NCBI RefSeq assembly: GCF_046523945.1
Contig: NZ_CP171363.1
Coordinates: forward strand, 1,426,001-1,490,000
Source of the DNA: Faucicola mancuniensis
GTDB lineage: Bacteria > Pseudomonadota > Gammaproteobacteria > Pseudomonadales > Moraxellaceae
Length of the DNA: 64,000 bases
Direction: 5' to 3'
In this document: positions 54,172 to 63,096 of the stretch, piece after piece
How the letters are laid out: every line of letters starts with the position of its first letter
Position numbering within the stretch: the stretch's first letter is position 1
Position numbers and translations under genes: made by a program
Notes under the pieces: model-generated
Seen by the model: only the letters and a program-made list of their open reading frames with translations
What the model was told of the DNA's origin: nothing
Database searches by the model: none

Positions 54172-55668
54172 ATGTCCGAGAATAATCCCACCAATAATAG
54201 TGCAAATGATAGCGATAACACAGTAACTACTACCGAAAATCCATCAAAAGATACCAATCAACAAAAGAATAATAATGTTCACATCAATGATTTAACCCAA
54301 CACAAACCGCATAGCATTGACCTTGAAAAGTCGGTGTTGGCATCGCTCATGACTTTAGAAGAAAGTTTTGACCGTATTTCGGATATTATCAGTTCACAAG
54401 ATTTTTATGCCAAGCGTCATCAGTTAATTTTTGATGCGATTCGGCATTTGTCCAATGCCAATGAGCCTTATGATGTGGTGATGGTGGTGGATTGGCTTGA
54501 ATCGCAAAAATTTTTGGACAAAGTGGGCGGCATGGCGTATGTGAGCGAGATTTTGTCGCAAAGTCCTGCGACTTTGTTTAATTTGACAGCCTATGCGCAG
54601 CGTGTGCGTGAGTTTTCTACCTTGCGTCAGATTATCAAGGCGGGCAATGATATGCTGGAAACTGCATACGACCCAAAGGGACGCTCGGTGAGAGAGCTCT
54701 TAGATAGGGCTGAAAGTGAGATTTTTGCGATTAATGAGCAGCACAATCGTGGCTCAACTCATAAAGGACCTACACGGTTAGATGGTGTGCTTGCCAATGT
54801 GGTGGAGACTGTGCAAGAATTAAAAAGCCGTCCTGATGGGTTAATTGGACTACAAACACCTTTTGAAGAGCTAAATAATAAAACACAAGGTTTGCAAGAA
54901 GGCGATTTAATTATCGTGGCAGGACGTCCTTCTATGGGTAAGACCACGTTTGCGATGAATTTGGTGGAAGGGATTTTAGACCATACCGATTTGCCTGTGG
55001 TGGTGTTTTCTATGGAAATGCCGTCAGAATCCATCACCATGCGTTTGTTATCGTCTTGTGGGGGTATTCATCAAGGGCATTTGCGATCTGGGCAAATGGA
55101 CGAACAAGAATGGCAAAATTTAATTAGTACAGTGCTGCGTTTAGAAGAAAAAAAATTGTACATTGATGACAGTACCGCCTTGCCGCCGTCTGAGGTGCGC
55201 TCTCGCTGTCGTAGAATTGCCAAAGACCACGATGGCAAACTTGGCATGGTGATGGTGGATTATTTGCAATTGATGAAAGTGCCGGGGCTTGATGGCAATC
55301 GCGTTGCCGAAATTTCTGAGATTTCTCGCAGTTTAAAGGCATTGGCTCGTGAAATGAAATGCCCCGTGGTCGCCTTATCCCAATTAAACCGAAGTCTTGA
55401 AAATCGTCCAAATAAACGACCCATCATGTCCGATTTGCGTGAATCGGGTGCGATTGAACAAGATGCCGATTTAATCATGTTTATTTACCGTGATGAGGTG
55501 TATAATGAAAAATCCGACCAAAAGGGCATTGCTGAGGTCATCATTGGCAAGCAGCGTAATGGACCGATTGGCACGATACGTCTAGGCTTTCAGGGGCATT
55601 TTACCCGTTTTGTCAATCTGACCCCAGAGATGTACCAAGGCAATGCCTTTAGCGAGGCGAACGAATAA
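54172..55668 (+). CDS. dnaB: Replicative DNA helicase DnaB
   Basis: A 498-residue hexameric helicase from ATG 54172 (MSENNPTNN); an in-frame ATG at 54154 is an alternative with a similar ribosome site. A low-complexity Asn/Ser/Thr stretch (first 40 residues) precedes the N-terminal domain (PHSIDLEKSVLASL). The RecA-like domain has Walker A GRPSMGKTT (251-259), Walker B MVMVDYLQLM, and SQLNRSLENR. It unwinds DNA at the fork and loads primase. alr follows after 23 bp, a conserved order in gammaproteobacteria. Confidence 0.97.
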   Translation: MSENNPTNNSANDSDNTVTTTENPSKDTNQQKNNNVHINDLTQHKPHSIDLEKSVLASLMTLEESFDRISDIISSQDFYAKRHQLIFDAIRHLSNANEPYDVVMVVDWLESQKFLDKVGGMAYVSEILSQSPATLFNLTAYAQRVREFSTLRQIIKAGNDMLETAYDPKGRSVRELLDRAESEIFAINEQHNRGSTHKGPTRLDGVLANVVETVQELKSRPDGLIGLQTPFEELNNKTQGLQEGDLIIVAGRPSMGKTTFAMNLVEGILDHTDLPVVVFSMEMPSESITMRLLSSCGGIHQGHLRSGQMDEQEWQNLISTVLRLEEKKLYIDDSTALPPSEVRSRCRRIAKDHDGKLGMVMVDYLQLMKVPGLDGNRVAEISEISRSLKALAREMKCPVVALSQLNRSLENRPNKRPIMSDLRESGAIEQDADLIMFIYRDEVYNEKSDQKGIAEVIIGKQRNGPIGTIRLGFQGHFTRFVNLTPEMYQGNAFSEANE

Positions 55669-55691
55669 CCCCAACCATATTAGATGACATT

Positions 55692-56777
55692 ATGCGAAAT
55701 ACTCACGTTTATATTGACTTATCTGCTCTTAAGCATAACTTACAAATCGCCAAACATCACGCCCCCAACGCCAAAGTTTTAGCAATGGTAAAAGCCAATG
55801 CATACGGTCATGGGGCGGTGGAGTGTTTGCCTGCACTCACGTCTGCCGATGCGTTGGCGGTCGCTTGCTTAAAAGAAGCCATTCCTTTGCAACAAGCTGG
55901 CTGGCAAAAACCGATTGTGTTAATTGAAGGGGCTTTTAGCCTTGAAGAGTGGCAATACGCCTGTTCACATGATTTGCAATGTGTTGTTCATCATAAAGAA
56001 CAGCTTAACTGGGTGTTAAATTATAATCATCAATATAAGAAACCAACCATTTGGCTAAAACTAAACACAGGCATGAACCGTTTGGGCTTTAAAGCCGATG
56101 AGATTGTTGATATTGCCAAACAATTAACCGATAAAGGTTACGAGCTGATTTTAATCAGTCATTTTGCCAATGCCGATGTCAAAAATCACCCAAGCAACCT
56201 AAATCAAATTGCCATTTTTGACAAGGTTTTGACAACTTTACGCCAACAAGTTAGCTCGAATATTCAAGGCTCATTGTGCAATTCGGCAGGGATTGTCAAT
56301 TTTACCAATCAGCATTATGACTGGGTGCGAGCAGGCATTATGCTGTACGGTGCGACCCCCATTGCCGAGCAAACGGCAGACGCATTAAACCTAAAAAACG
56401 TCATGCAATTTACCGCAAGTATCATCGCCATTCACGATTTGGCGGTGGGCGACTGTGTCGGCTATGGTAGCCGTTGGCAAGCAAGCAAAGCTTGTCAAAT
56501 CGGCATTGTTAGCGTTGGTTATGCGGACGGCTATCCACGTGTGGTAAGCGATGACGCTTATGTAATTGCCAATAGCAGACATTTGCCTATTATTGGACGT
56601 GTGGCGATGGATATGTTGATGGTGGATATCACAGGTATGGATATTGGCGTTGGCACAACGGTTGAACTGTGGGGCAATCAACTACCGATTGACAAAGTTG
56701 CCGAATGGAATGGCACGATTAGTTATGAATTGTTATGCCTTGTTACCAAGCGTCCTGACTGGCATTATCTTGATTAA
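55692..56777 (+). CDS. alr: Alanine racemase
   Basis: A 361-residue PLP enzyme that makes D-alanine for peptidoglycan. The PLP lysine is K34 in MVKANAYGHG. The second catalytic tyrosine is expected in the C-terminal beta domain, around VGYGSRW. The MLYGATP segment and the RVAMDMLMVDITG segment are typical. Length is normal. It is close behind dnaB, possibly co-transcribed. Confidence 0.96.
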   Translation: MRNTHVYIDLSALKHNLQIAKHHAPNAKVLAMVKANAYGHGAVECLPALTSADALAVACLKEAIPLQQAGWQKPIVLIEGAFSLEEWQYACSHDLQCVVHHKEQLNWVLNYNHQYKKPTIWLKLNTGMNRLGFKADEIVDIAKQLTDKGYELILISHFANADVKNHPSNLNQIAIFDKVLTTLRQQVSSNIQGSLCNSAGIVNFTNQHYDWVRAGIMLYGATPIAEQTADALNLKNVMQFTASIIAIHDLAVGDCVGYGSRWQASKACQIGIVSVGYADGYPRVVSDDAYVIANSRHLPIIGRVAMDMLMVDITGMDIGVGTTVELWGNQLPIDKVAEWNGTISYELLCLVTKRPDWHYLD

Positions 56778-56814
56778 TTGTTAAAACATTTTTAAAAAAC
56801 TTAACAGGTGTTTT

Positions 56815-57612
56815 ATGTATTTTTTATTATCCCCTGCCAAAAATTTAAATGAAAAATCTGATTTTCCAACCGATTTGGCAAAGCATTTTAGTCAGCCAAC
56901 CTTAATCAATCAATCTTGCGAACTGATGGCTACTTTAAAACCATTAGAACCGACCGATTTGATGGCACTGATGAAAATTTCGCATGATTTGGCAGAACTT
57001 AACGTTCAACGTAATCAAGCGTGGGCGTGGCATGATGATAAACCTTTTGACACAAAACATTCGGCAAAACCTGCCGTTTATTTGTTTGACGGTGATGTTT
57101 ATATAGGGCTGGACGCTTATCATTTAAATACCAGTCAAATCAATTACTTAAATGAACATCTTGGCATTTTGTCAGGCTTGTACGGTTTATTAAAACCATT
57201 AGATTTAATGCTTGCCTATCGTTTGGAAATGGGAACAAAATTAAAAAATCCCAAAGGTAATAATTTGTACCAATTTTGGGGCGACAGCATTACCGATTTA
57301 ATCAATCAGCGTATGCAAAATGCCAATCATCATACCTTGATTAACCTTGCGTCCAACGAATATTTTAAAGCGGTCAATCCCAAAAAAATCAACGCCGATA
57401 TCATCACCCCACGTTTTGAAGATGGTAAAAATGGTGTGTATAAAGTGGTGAGTTTTTATGCCAAAAAAGCCCGTGGCTTGATGGTGCGATATGCTTGCCA
57501 AAACAATATCACCAATGTGCAAGATTTAAAAAACTTTGATTTAGAAGGCTATTATTTTGTGGCGGATTTATCAGATGAACTAAACTGGGTATTTAGACGA
57601 GATAATGATTAA
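56815..57612 (+). CDS. yaaA: Peroxide stress protein YaaA (UPF0246)
   Basis: A 265-residue protein with the family opening LLSPAKNLNEKSDFP and the core YLNEHLGILSGLYGLLKPLDLM, MGTKLKNPKGNNLY and NLASNEYFKAV. E. coli YaaA lowers free iron and limits oxidative DNA damage during peroxide stress; the fold binds DNA. It lies 37 bp after alr and ends at a bidirectional terminator. Confidence 0.95.
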   Translation: MYFLLSPAKNLNEKSDFPTDLAKHFSQPTLINQSCELMATLKPLEPTDLMALMKISHDLAELNVQRNQAWAWHDDKPFDTKHSAKPAVYLFDGDVYIGLDAYHLNTSQINYLNEHLGILSGLYGLLKPLDLMLAYRLEMGTKLKNPKGNNLYQFWGDSITDLINQRMQNANHHTLINLASNEYFKAVNPKKINADIITPRFEDGKNGVYKVVSFYAKKARGLMVRYACQNNITNVQDLKNFDLEGYYFVADLSDELNWVFRRDND

Positions 57613-57619
57613 CAAATAA

Positions 57620-57652
57620 AAAATGATGGGCGAATATTTTCCCCATCATTTA
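57620..57652. terminator. Bidirectional intrinsic terminator
   Basis: AAATGATGGG pairs with CCCATCATTT around an 11-12 base loop with A and T runs outside, between the convergent yaaA and gloA genes. Confidence 0.85.
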
Positions 57653-57677
57653 ATTAATTTTAACAAGTTTTTTAAAA

Positions 57678-58175
57678 TTAATTCATGGTATTGGCTTGTA
57701 CGATTTCAATCCAATAGCCGTCTGGGTCTTTGATAAAGGCAATATTTTTCATTGAGCCATCTTCTGGGCGTTTTTGAAATACTACGTTATTTTGGTCAAA
57801 CCATGCCACTGCCTTTGCCAAATCTGGCACAGCAAAACAAATATGTCCAAAACCACGTGGCTCGCTGTTGCCATTGTGATAAGCAAAGTCTGCTTGGTTT
57901 TCTGTGCCATAATTGTGGGTCAATTCTAGCACGCCACGCTGACTAAAAGTGTATTCGGCACGTTTTTGTTCATCGCTTGGCAGATTTTTTAGTTCATCAT
58001 CGCTTAATTTTGCCAAAAAATACAAATCAAACTCGGCATCAGGGTAGCTCTTTTTGTGTAAAAAAGTCATGCCTAACACGTCTTGATAAAACGCCAAAGA
58101 TTGTTTTGGGTCTTTGACACGAAGCATGGTGTGGTTAAAAGTATAACCATTGGTTTGTGGTGCTGTCATAATCAT
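57678..58175 (-). CDS. gloA: Lactoylglutathione lyase (glyoxalase I)
   Basis: A 165-residue metal-dependent enzyme that converts the methylglyoxal-glutathione adduct to S-lactoylglutathione. Family hallmarks are HTMLRVKDPKQSLAFYQDVLGM, the LELTHNYGTE segment with a metal-ligand Glu, and GFGHICFAVPD with a ligand His. ATG 58175 and ATG 58169 are both possible starts. It is longer than E. coli GloA (135) and closer to the eukaryote-like form with a central loop (SDDELKNLPSDEQKRAEY). Confidence 0.95.
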   Translation of the reverse strand: MIMTAPQTNGYTFNHTMLRVKDPKQSLAFYQDVLGMTFLHKKSYPDAEFDLYFLAKLSDDELKNLPSDEQKRAEYTFSQRGVLELTHNYGTENQADFAYHNGNSEPRGFGHICFAVPDLAKAVAWFDQNNVVFQKRPEDGSMKNIAFIKDPDGYWIEIVQANTMN

Positions 58176-58347
58176 TCCTAAAGTAAATAGTTAGTATAAA
58201 ATTTGAAGGCATTTTACCACAAATTGATGATTTTACAGTGTTTCTCCAGTTTGTATTGTGTAATAAATTGTTAAAAATTCAAATTTGAGTAAAGATAAGA
58301 AGATTTATTTTTTAAGCCTGTTTTTCAAAATAGTTTTTAAAAATGAC
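58176..58347. other. Non-coding gap, nothing recognised
   Basis: AT-rich sequence between the gloA start and the structured region that begins at 58348. It must hold the gloA promoter on the minus strand. No gene or clear repeat is visible. Confidence 0.6.
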
Positions 58348-58377
58348 TTGACAAAACCAAATCTTTTCCCTTAAAAT
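58348..58377 (+). promoter_or_regulatory. Candidate promoter upstream of the RNA-ligase operon
   Basis: TTGACA (58348-58353), an 18-bp spacer and TAAAAT (58372-58377). The start of transcription would fall near 58384, inside the left arm of the palindrome at 58380-58417, which would suit an operator. A second candidate is TTGTCA (58406-58411) and TATAAT (58430-58435), also 18 bp apart. Confidence 0.5.
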
Positions 58378-58379
58378 TC

Positions 58380-58459
58380 CACCATTGACAAAAATTTATC
58401 TACTTTTGTCAATGGTGATTCCACATTTATATAATTTTAAAAGAGTGAAAATTATATAA
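58380..58459. repeat. Two adjacent long inverted repeats (14-bp and 12-bp arms)
   Basis: First: CACCATTGACAAAA and TTTTGTCAATGGTG (58380-58417), perfect 14-bp arms around a 10-base loop. Second: TTATATAATTTT and AAAATTATATAA (58427-58459), perfect 12-bp arms around a 9-base loop. Both overlap candidate promoter elements and could be operators on DNA or hairpins in RNA. Confidence 0.75.
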
Positions 58460-58487
58460 TTCCTGAACTACGACCCTGCGTGCAACC

Positions 58488-58519
58488 ACAATTTTTCTCA
58501 CAAAAATTGTCGTTTTTTT
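58488..58519 (+). terminator. Terminator-like hairpin in the leader of the RNA-ligase operon
   Basis: ACAATTTTT pairs with AAAAATTGT around CTCAC (58488-58510) and is followed by CG and seven T. It lies 140 bp before the ligase start, so it would act as an attenuator or end a short RNA beginning near 58384 or 58442. The stem is AT-rich, which lowers confidence. The remaining 139 bp before the gene are AT-rich with no further structure noticed. Confidence 0.55.
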
Positions 58520-58658
58520 CTGTGTAAAATTTTTGTGATGATTTAAATTTTCCCAAATTTTGGGCGAATGTAATTCGTATCTAAAATGGTTGATTTAAAT
58601 TTTCAAAATTTTGCATTTTCATTTTTATTGTTAAAAATCAATAAATTAAGGGTTCGTT

Positions 58659-60140
58659 ATGCAAAAATTTATCTTAATTCGTGGGCATCAAGGCTCTGGC
58701 AAAACCACCTTTGCCAAGCAAAAATTGACCGAATTTGCCGAAAAATTCCCCCACGCCACCATCATTCACTTAGAAAATGACCTACTTTTGACCGATGAAA
58801 ATGGCGTATATCGCTGGTCGGGCGATTTGGTGGACAAGGCTCAACGCCAAAATCTCGCCACCTTTAAAAACGCTTTAAAACAAGGGCAACAAAACCCAAG
58901 CCAAGATATTTTGATTGTCAATTCTAACACCAATCAAAAATCGTCCGCTTGTATCCATTTGATTACCATGGCGAAAAGGTTCGGTTTTGACGTGGAAATT
59001 TACCGTTTGCACAACTTTTTTGACAACACTCACAACGTCAAACGGGCGGACGTGCTGACTGCGTATGTCAATTTGAACAACAACAAATTGCGTGATGAAA
59101 TCCACGTCCCTGCCGTTAAGCCGATTGACGATGAAACGCAAGCATTCGTGGATAAAATGCACACCTTTAGCAAGGGTAAACTACCCTTTGATGAGACGCA
59201 AAATACTTTTGTTACCGAAGATTATTTGACCTTTGCTCGCAAAAATTTTGTGAAAAAACAAAGCCGTACTTATCCAGATTTGTACGTTTTAAAATACGCT
59301 CGTCATGTGTTTTATGAAAATCGTTTTGACAATGCCCTGCTTGAAATGCGTGGCTTGGTGATTGATAAACATCATCAAATTATCGTGCGTCCGTTTAAAA
59401 AAGTGTTTAATTATTTTGAACGCATTGCCAAAAACAGTCCCTATCCGATTGCCATTGCTGATGAACGTTTGGTCAATGCGGTGGTGAAAGTGAACGGCTT
59501 TTTGGGCGTGTGTACTTATGTTGATTTGGCTAAAAATCACCCAAGTTTTAACGCCGATTTTGATAAAAAAGTGTTGTATTCCACCACAGGTTCGCTGGAT
59601 AGCAGTTTTGTCGAAATGACCAAAAATCATTGCGAACAATACGAAAACGTGTTTAAACAATTCCCTAACCATACCTTTTTGTTTGAAATCACCGACCCAG
59701 AAGATGTGCATATCATCAATGAAAATTTTGGCGAAACCTTAATTGGCGTGATTGATGTGGCAACAGGCGAGCAATTTAGCGAAACACGGCTTGACGAAAT
59801 TGGCGAAAAATTTGGCTTAAAACGTCCTGAAACGATTAAAAAAATCGCTTTTGGTGAGTTAAAAAATTTGCTTAAAACAGTCAAACACGAAGGTTTTATG
59901 GTGTTTGACAGTCAAAGCGGTGAACTATTATTTAAACTCAAATCACCGTTTTATTTGGTGTCAAAATTTTTTGGTCGCAGTCAAGATAAAAATTTGGCAA
60001 GTAAACTCAACAAGCAAAACGTAGACGAAGAATATTATCCGCTGGTGGATTATATCAAGGTGAATAAAGAGGCGTTTAATGCGTTGGATGAGCTTGGCAA
60101 AATCACCTTTGTGCAACAGTTTTTGGAAAAATTGGACTGA
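58659..60140 (+). CDS. Bifunctional polynucleotide kinase / RNA ligase (T4 Rnl1-like)
   Basis: A 493-residue fusion. The N-terminal P-loop kinase (about 1-160) has GHQGSGKTT (G9-T17) and should phosphorylate RNA 5'-OH ends. The C-terminal nucleotidyltransferase has the ligase motifs in order: motif I KVNG with the AMP-accepting K277, motif III FLFE (E343), motif IV EGFMVF (E411) and motif V KLK (K426, K428). The segment MRGLVIDKHHQIIVRPFKKVFNYFE before motif I is typical of T4 Rnl1-type ligases that reseal tRNA cut in the anticodon loop. No HAD 3'-phosphatase domain is present. It overlaps the next gene by one base and heads a three-gene operon. Confidence 0.85.
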   Translation: MQKFILIRGHQGSGKTTFAKQKLTEFAEKFPHATIIHLENDLLLTDENGVYRWSGDLVDKAQRQNLATFKNALKQGQQNPSQDILIVNSNTNQKSSACIHLITMAKRFGFDVEIYRLHNFFDNTHNVKRADVLTAYVNLNNNKLRDEIHVPAVKPIDDETQAFVDKMHTFSKGKLPFDETQNTFVTEDYLTFARKNFVKKQSRTYPDLYVLKYARHVFYENRFDNALLEMRGLVIDKHHQIIVRPFKKVFNYFERIAKNSPYPIAIADERLVNAVVKVNGFLGVCTYVDLAKNHPSFNADFDKKVLYSTTGSLDSSFVEMTKNHCEQYENVFKQFPNHTFLFEITDPEDVHIINENFGETLIGVIDVATGEQFSETRLDEIGEKFGLKRPETIKKIAFGELKNLLKTVKHEGFMVFDSQSGELLFKLKSPFYLVSKFFGRSQDKNLASKLNKQNVDEEYYPLVDYIKVNKEAFNALDELGKITFVQQFLEKLD

Positions 60141-60919
60141 TGAATAAAGTTTATCAAAGTTTAAAATCAATTATTGACGAATGTTATCGAGCGTTTGAGA
60201 AATATCCTACTCCCAAGCCACCGCTTAACATTTGTTATGAATGTTGCGTTAGTCCAAAAATCGCCAACGATTTGGTTACTTTGCCGTTAAAAGAATTAAC
60301 CCAAAAACAATTGTATGAATATAACACATCTGCCAAAAATTCAGAAGAAAATCCAAATGAAATCAAATATTTTTTACCAAGAATGATTGAATTATTTGTA
60401 CAAGGCGAAGAGCTTTATCATTCAACCGAGTTAAATTTTGTGCGTGTTGAAAACTGTGCAAAAGACAGTTTTTCACCAAAGGAACTCGCTGTTTGGCAAA
60501 AATTTGCTGATGCCTATTTGGACGAAATACTTAAGGTCTATTGTTGGGAAACTGAAGCTGTTTTTAGCCAATATATTGATATTTTGACGACTTTATTGAT
60601 ATTTCATAAGGCTCATATTGATATTCAGCCTTTTTTACAGCGTTGGCGAGATACCGAAACGCCACAAGCGATTATCCATTATATTGATTCAACGTATTCA
60701 TGGTGGTGTCATGGTTTTACTAGTAATTTTGCTCATGACAAACCAACTTATGAAGAGATTGTGACAAATTGGTTGTTTGATAAAGATAATCGAGATTATT
60801 TTATCGAACAAATTTTAAATCTCGATAGCGGTATTACGCAACAATATTGCAAGAGTAATGAAATTTACACGGATATCGAGCATTTATTTGATTTGATAAC
60901 ATACAATTTAAAAGATTAA
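60140..60919 (+). CDS. Hypothetical protein, middle gene of the RNA-ligase operon
   Basis: A 259-residue soluble acidic protein. Its ATG overlaps the ligase stop (TGATG), implying coupled translation. It opens with a Cys cluster, NICYECCVSPKIANDL, followed by LPLKELTQKQLYEY, and continues as a mostly helical protein rich in Trp, Tyr and Phe (WWCHGFTSNFAHDKP). The CxxCC cluster might bind a metal. I do not recognise the family. Its position between an RNA ligase and a phosphoesterase suggests a part in RNA end repair or in sensing damage, but nothing in the sequence proves it. Confidence 0.7.
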   Translation: MNKVYQSLKSIIDECYRAFEKYPTPKPPLNICYECCVSPKIANDLVTLPLKELTQKQLYEYNTSAKNSEENPNEIKYFLPRMIELFVQGEELYHSTELNFVRVENCAKDSFSPKELAVWQKFADAYLDEILKVYCWETEAVFSQYIDILTTLLIFHKAHIDIQPFLQRWRDTETPQAIIHYIDSTYSWWCHGFTSNFAHDKPTYEEIVTNWLFDKDNRDYFIEQILNLDSGITQQYCKSNEIYTDIEHLFDLITYNLKD

Positions 60920-60934
60920 AGAGATATTAAAACA

Positions 60935-61672
60935 ATGGGTAAGATTTTTTTCACATCAGATTTGCATTTTTCGCACCGAAATATTGCAAAATTCTGTCCC
61001 CACACACGCCCACAACCCACCGCAAACGGCGACATCGATACACTCGATAGCTATATGATTGAGCTGTGGAATGACACGGTGGGCGTGGACGATGAGGTGT
61101 ATAATTTGGGTGATTTGACTTTTTCGCACAATTTGCGTGAGATTTTTGATGTATTAAAACAGCTTAACGGTCGTCATCATCTGATTTTTGGCAATCATGA
61201 TGATATTGTGCAAAATCACCTTGAGAAATTTTTAACCACCCAAAAGCAAGACGGCAATCCTGTGTTAAGTTCGGCTCAAAGTTATTTGAAGTTGCAATTA
61301 AAAGAACAGGCTAAGACATTGATTTTATTTCATTATCCGATTGCCGAATGGGACGGTTGCCACAAGGGTTATTATCATCTGCATGGGCATATTCACGACC
61401 GTATGGCGGATATTGGTGGACGGATTTTGAATGTGGGTTTTGATTTGCATGGCAGATTTTTAACGCTTGATGATGTGGTTGGCTATTTGGACGATTTGCC
61501 AAAACTTGACCATTTTAGCGATGATACGCCGTTAAATGGGCTTGATGTTCCCAAAATTTTGGCAACAAGCCCAACCTTTAGCCAAGCCAAAAATGATGAC
61601 AATTGTCAGCAATTATTAAAGAATGTTGAGCTATTGATTCGCCAACGTTTACAAAGCAATCAAGCGGTTTGA
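60935..61672 (+). CDS. Calcineurin-type metallophosphoesterase
   Basis: A 245-residue enzyme with all five metal-binding motifs: SDLHFSH (D9, H11), NLGD (D60), GNHDD (N87, H88), FHYP (H133) and HGHIH (H150, H152). It lies 15 bp after the unknown gene, in the same operon as the kinase-ligase. In bacterial Pnkp the 2',3'-phosphoesterase that heals RNA 3' ends is a domain of this same superfamily, placed between kinase and ligase. Here it would be a separate protein doing the same job. A nucleotide phosphodiesterase with another target is the alternative. Confidence 0.85.
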   Translation: MGKIFFTSDLHFSHRNIAKFCPHTRPQPTANGDIDTLDSYMIELWNDTVGVDDEVYNLGDLTFSHNLREIFDVLKQLNGRHHLIFGNHDDIVQNHLEKFLTTQKQDGNPVLSSAQSYLKLQLKEQAKTLILFHYPIAEWDGCHKGYYHLHGHIHDRMADIGGRILNVGFDLHGRFLTLDDVVGYLDDLPKLDHFSDDTPLNGLDVPKILATSPTFSQAKNDDNCQQLLKNVELLIRQRLQSNQAV

Positions 61673-61675
61673 CAA

Positions 61676-62869
61676 TCAGCTTTGCACTTTTTTCATACAC
61701 GCCAAATATCGCCGATTGACGTTATCGGCATACCATTTGGTGTTATAATCTTTGCTCAGCTTTGCCCCAGAGATGACCACCTGTGGCATCATCGCTGTGA
61801 TGGGGTCTTTATTGGTTTTCATCTTATAAAGACTACCAATCGTGCGATACACTTCGGTTTCGCTAAATTTTTGGCTTTTTTCTTTGCTTAAATCACTGCG
61901 GATTTGGCGTGGCGTTAATTGCAAAAACCCTTGAGCCGTCATCGCTTGCAACGCCTTTTCGCTTTGGCTTAAATTATCGCTCACCGTATTGCCACTTTTA
62001 TAAATTAACAAATCGCCATCAAAATCAATTTTTTGTCCGCTCAATTCAGCAAGCATTTTTTGAAAACCTGCATTGCGACTGGAATACACGCCAGAATTAT
62101 AATCGGCAAAGCGATAAATCGGCTCTGGATAATCCATCTGATACCGCATCAGCCGATGAATACCATAATACAGCCCGCCGTACTGCGTGTACAAATCGCG
62201 GCGAAGCTCTTCGTTATTGCCATTGTTTCGGCGGTTGTCTTTGGCATAATTGATATGCACCTGCATACTGCCAAGCGTGGTAATGGGGTCAAGTTTTTCG
62301 GCAATATCGCCACCGATAAGTTTGGTAACATTGGTGATTTTACTGGCATAATATTTTTGGCTAAAATGAGCAAACATTTGCTGATAAACTTTGTCCAACT
62401 GTTGCTCGGTTTTTACTGCCAAAATTTGTTTTTCAAAACTATTCTCAACGGTCGGTTCATTTTTGAGCATTTTACGAAAAAAAGGGGCAAGTGTTTTGCC
62501 TAATTTTTCTTCTAATTCGCTGTTTAAAGCGTTTAGACTGGTTTTGCCAAGATTGGCGACAGGTGGGTCGGCTTGAAAGTTGGACTCTTGGTCAATCACG
62601 GCAATGGTGGTACAGATATTTTGGGGCGTGCGTTCAATTTTTAGTGTGTTAAAAATGTCGTAAATATCGGTCGCCCAAGCGGTTTTTTGTTGGTTACGGT
62701 TTGGCATGGCATGGCTGATTTGTTCAATAGATAAACTATTGTCCGTCATTGGTGTGCCGATAAGGGCTTTGATTTGGTCGCAACCTGTCAATAAAAAACT
62801 GCTTGCCAAACAAAAATTTAGCAAAAAAAAGGGTTGTTTTTTAACAAAAATAAGTGGTAATTTCATCAA
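61676..62869 (-). CDS. DUF1615 family lipoprotein
   Basis: A 397-residue protein with a long lipoprotein signal ending LLTGC (C30). The mature part has features of the DUF1615 family: AVIDQESNFQADP resembles the active-site helix of lytic transglycosylases, and TTLGSMQVHINYA and YRFADYNSGVYSSRNAGFQKML continue that likeness. It may be a cell-wall-binding or transglycosylase-like protein, but activity is unproven. It converges with the phosphoesterase gene with only 3 bp between stops and no terminator. Confidence 0.75.
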   Translation of the reverse strand: MMKLPLIFVKKQPFFLLNFCLASSFLLTGCDQIKALIGTPMTDNSLSIEQISHAMPNRNQQKTAWATDIYDIFNTLKIERTPQNICTTIAVIDQESNFQADPPVANLGKTSLNALNSELEEKLGKTLAPFFRKMLKNEPTVENSFEKQILAVKTEQQLDKVYQQMFAHFSQKYYASKITNVTKLIGGDIAEKLDPITTLGSMQVHINYAKDNRRNNGNNEELRRDLYTQYGGLYYGIHRLMRYQMDYPEPIYRFADYNSGVYSSRNAGFQKMLAELSGQKIDFDGDLLIYKSGNTVSDNLSQSEKALQAMTAQGFLQLTPRQIRSDLSKEKSQKFSETEVYRTIGSLYKMKTNKDPITAMMPQVVISGAKLSKDYNTKWYADNVNRRYLACMKKVQS

Positions 62870-63096
62870 AATGACCTATACTAATCAAAACTTGTGCAAG
62901 ATTATAAATGAAAAATGTTAATTGAATTTTGCTTAATTGCGGTTTTTTATCATTAGGCAAAAAAGGAATACTTTAACATAAAAAGAACATAAGTGAATGA
63001 AAAACAAGGGTTGTATTTAAAAAATTTGACGTTACAATGTTAAAAAATGGGCGTTAAAAAATTTGTTAAAATATTGGCAAAAAATTGGAGAATTGT

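Noticed and set aside
58461..58490. Minus-strand sequence resembling a tRNA 5' half (GGGTCGTAGTTCAG)
   Set aside because: No acceptor stem, anticodon stem or T arm can be built around it, so a tRNA gene is not supported.
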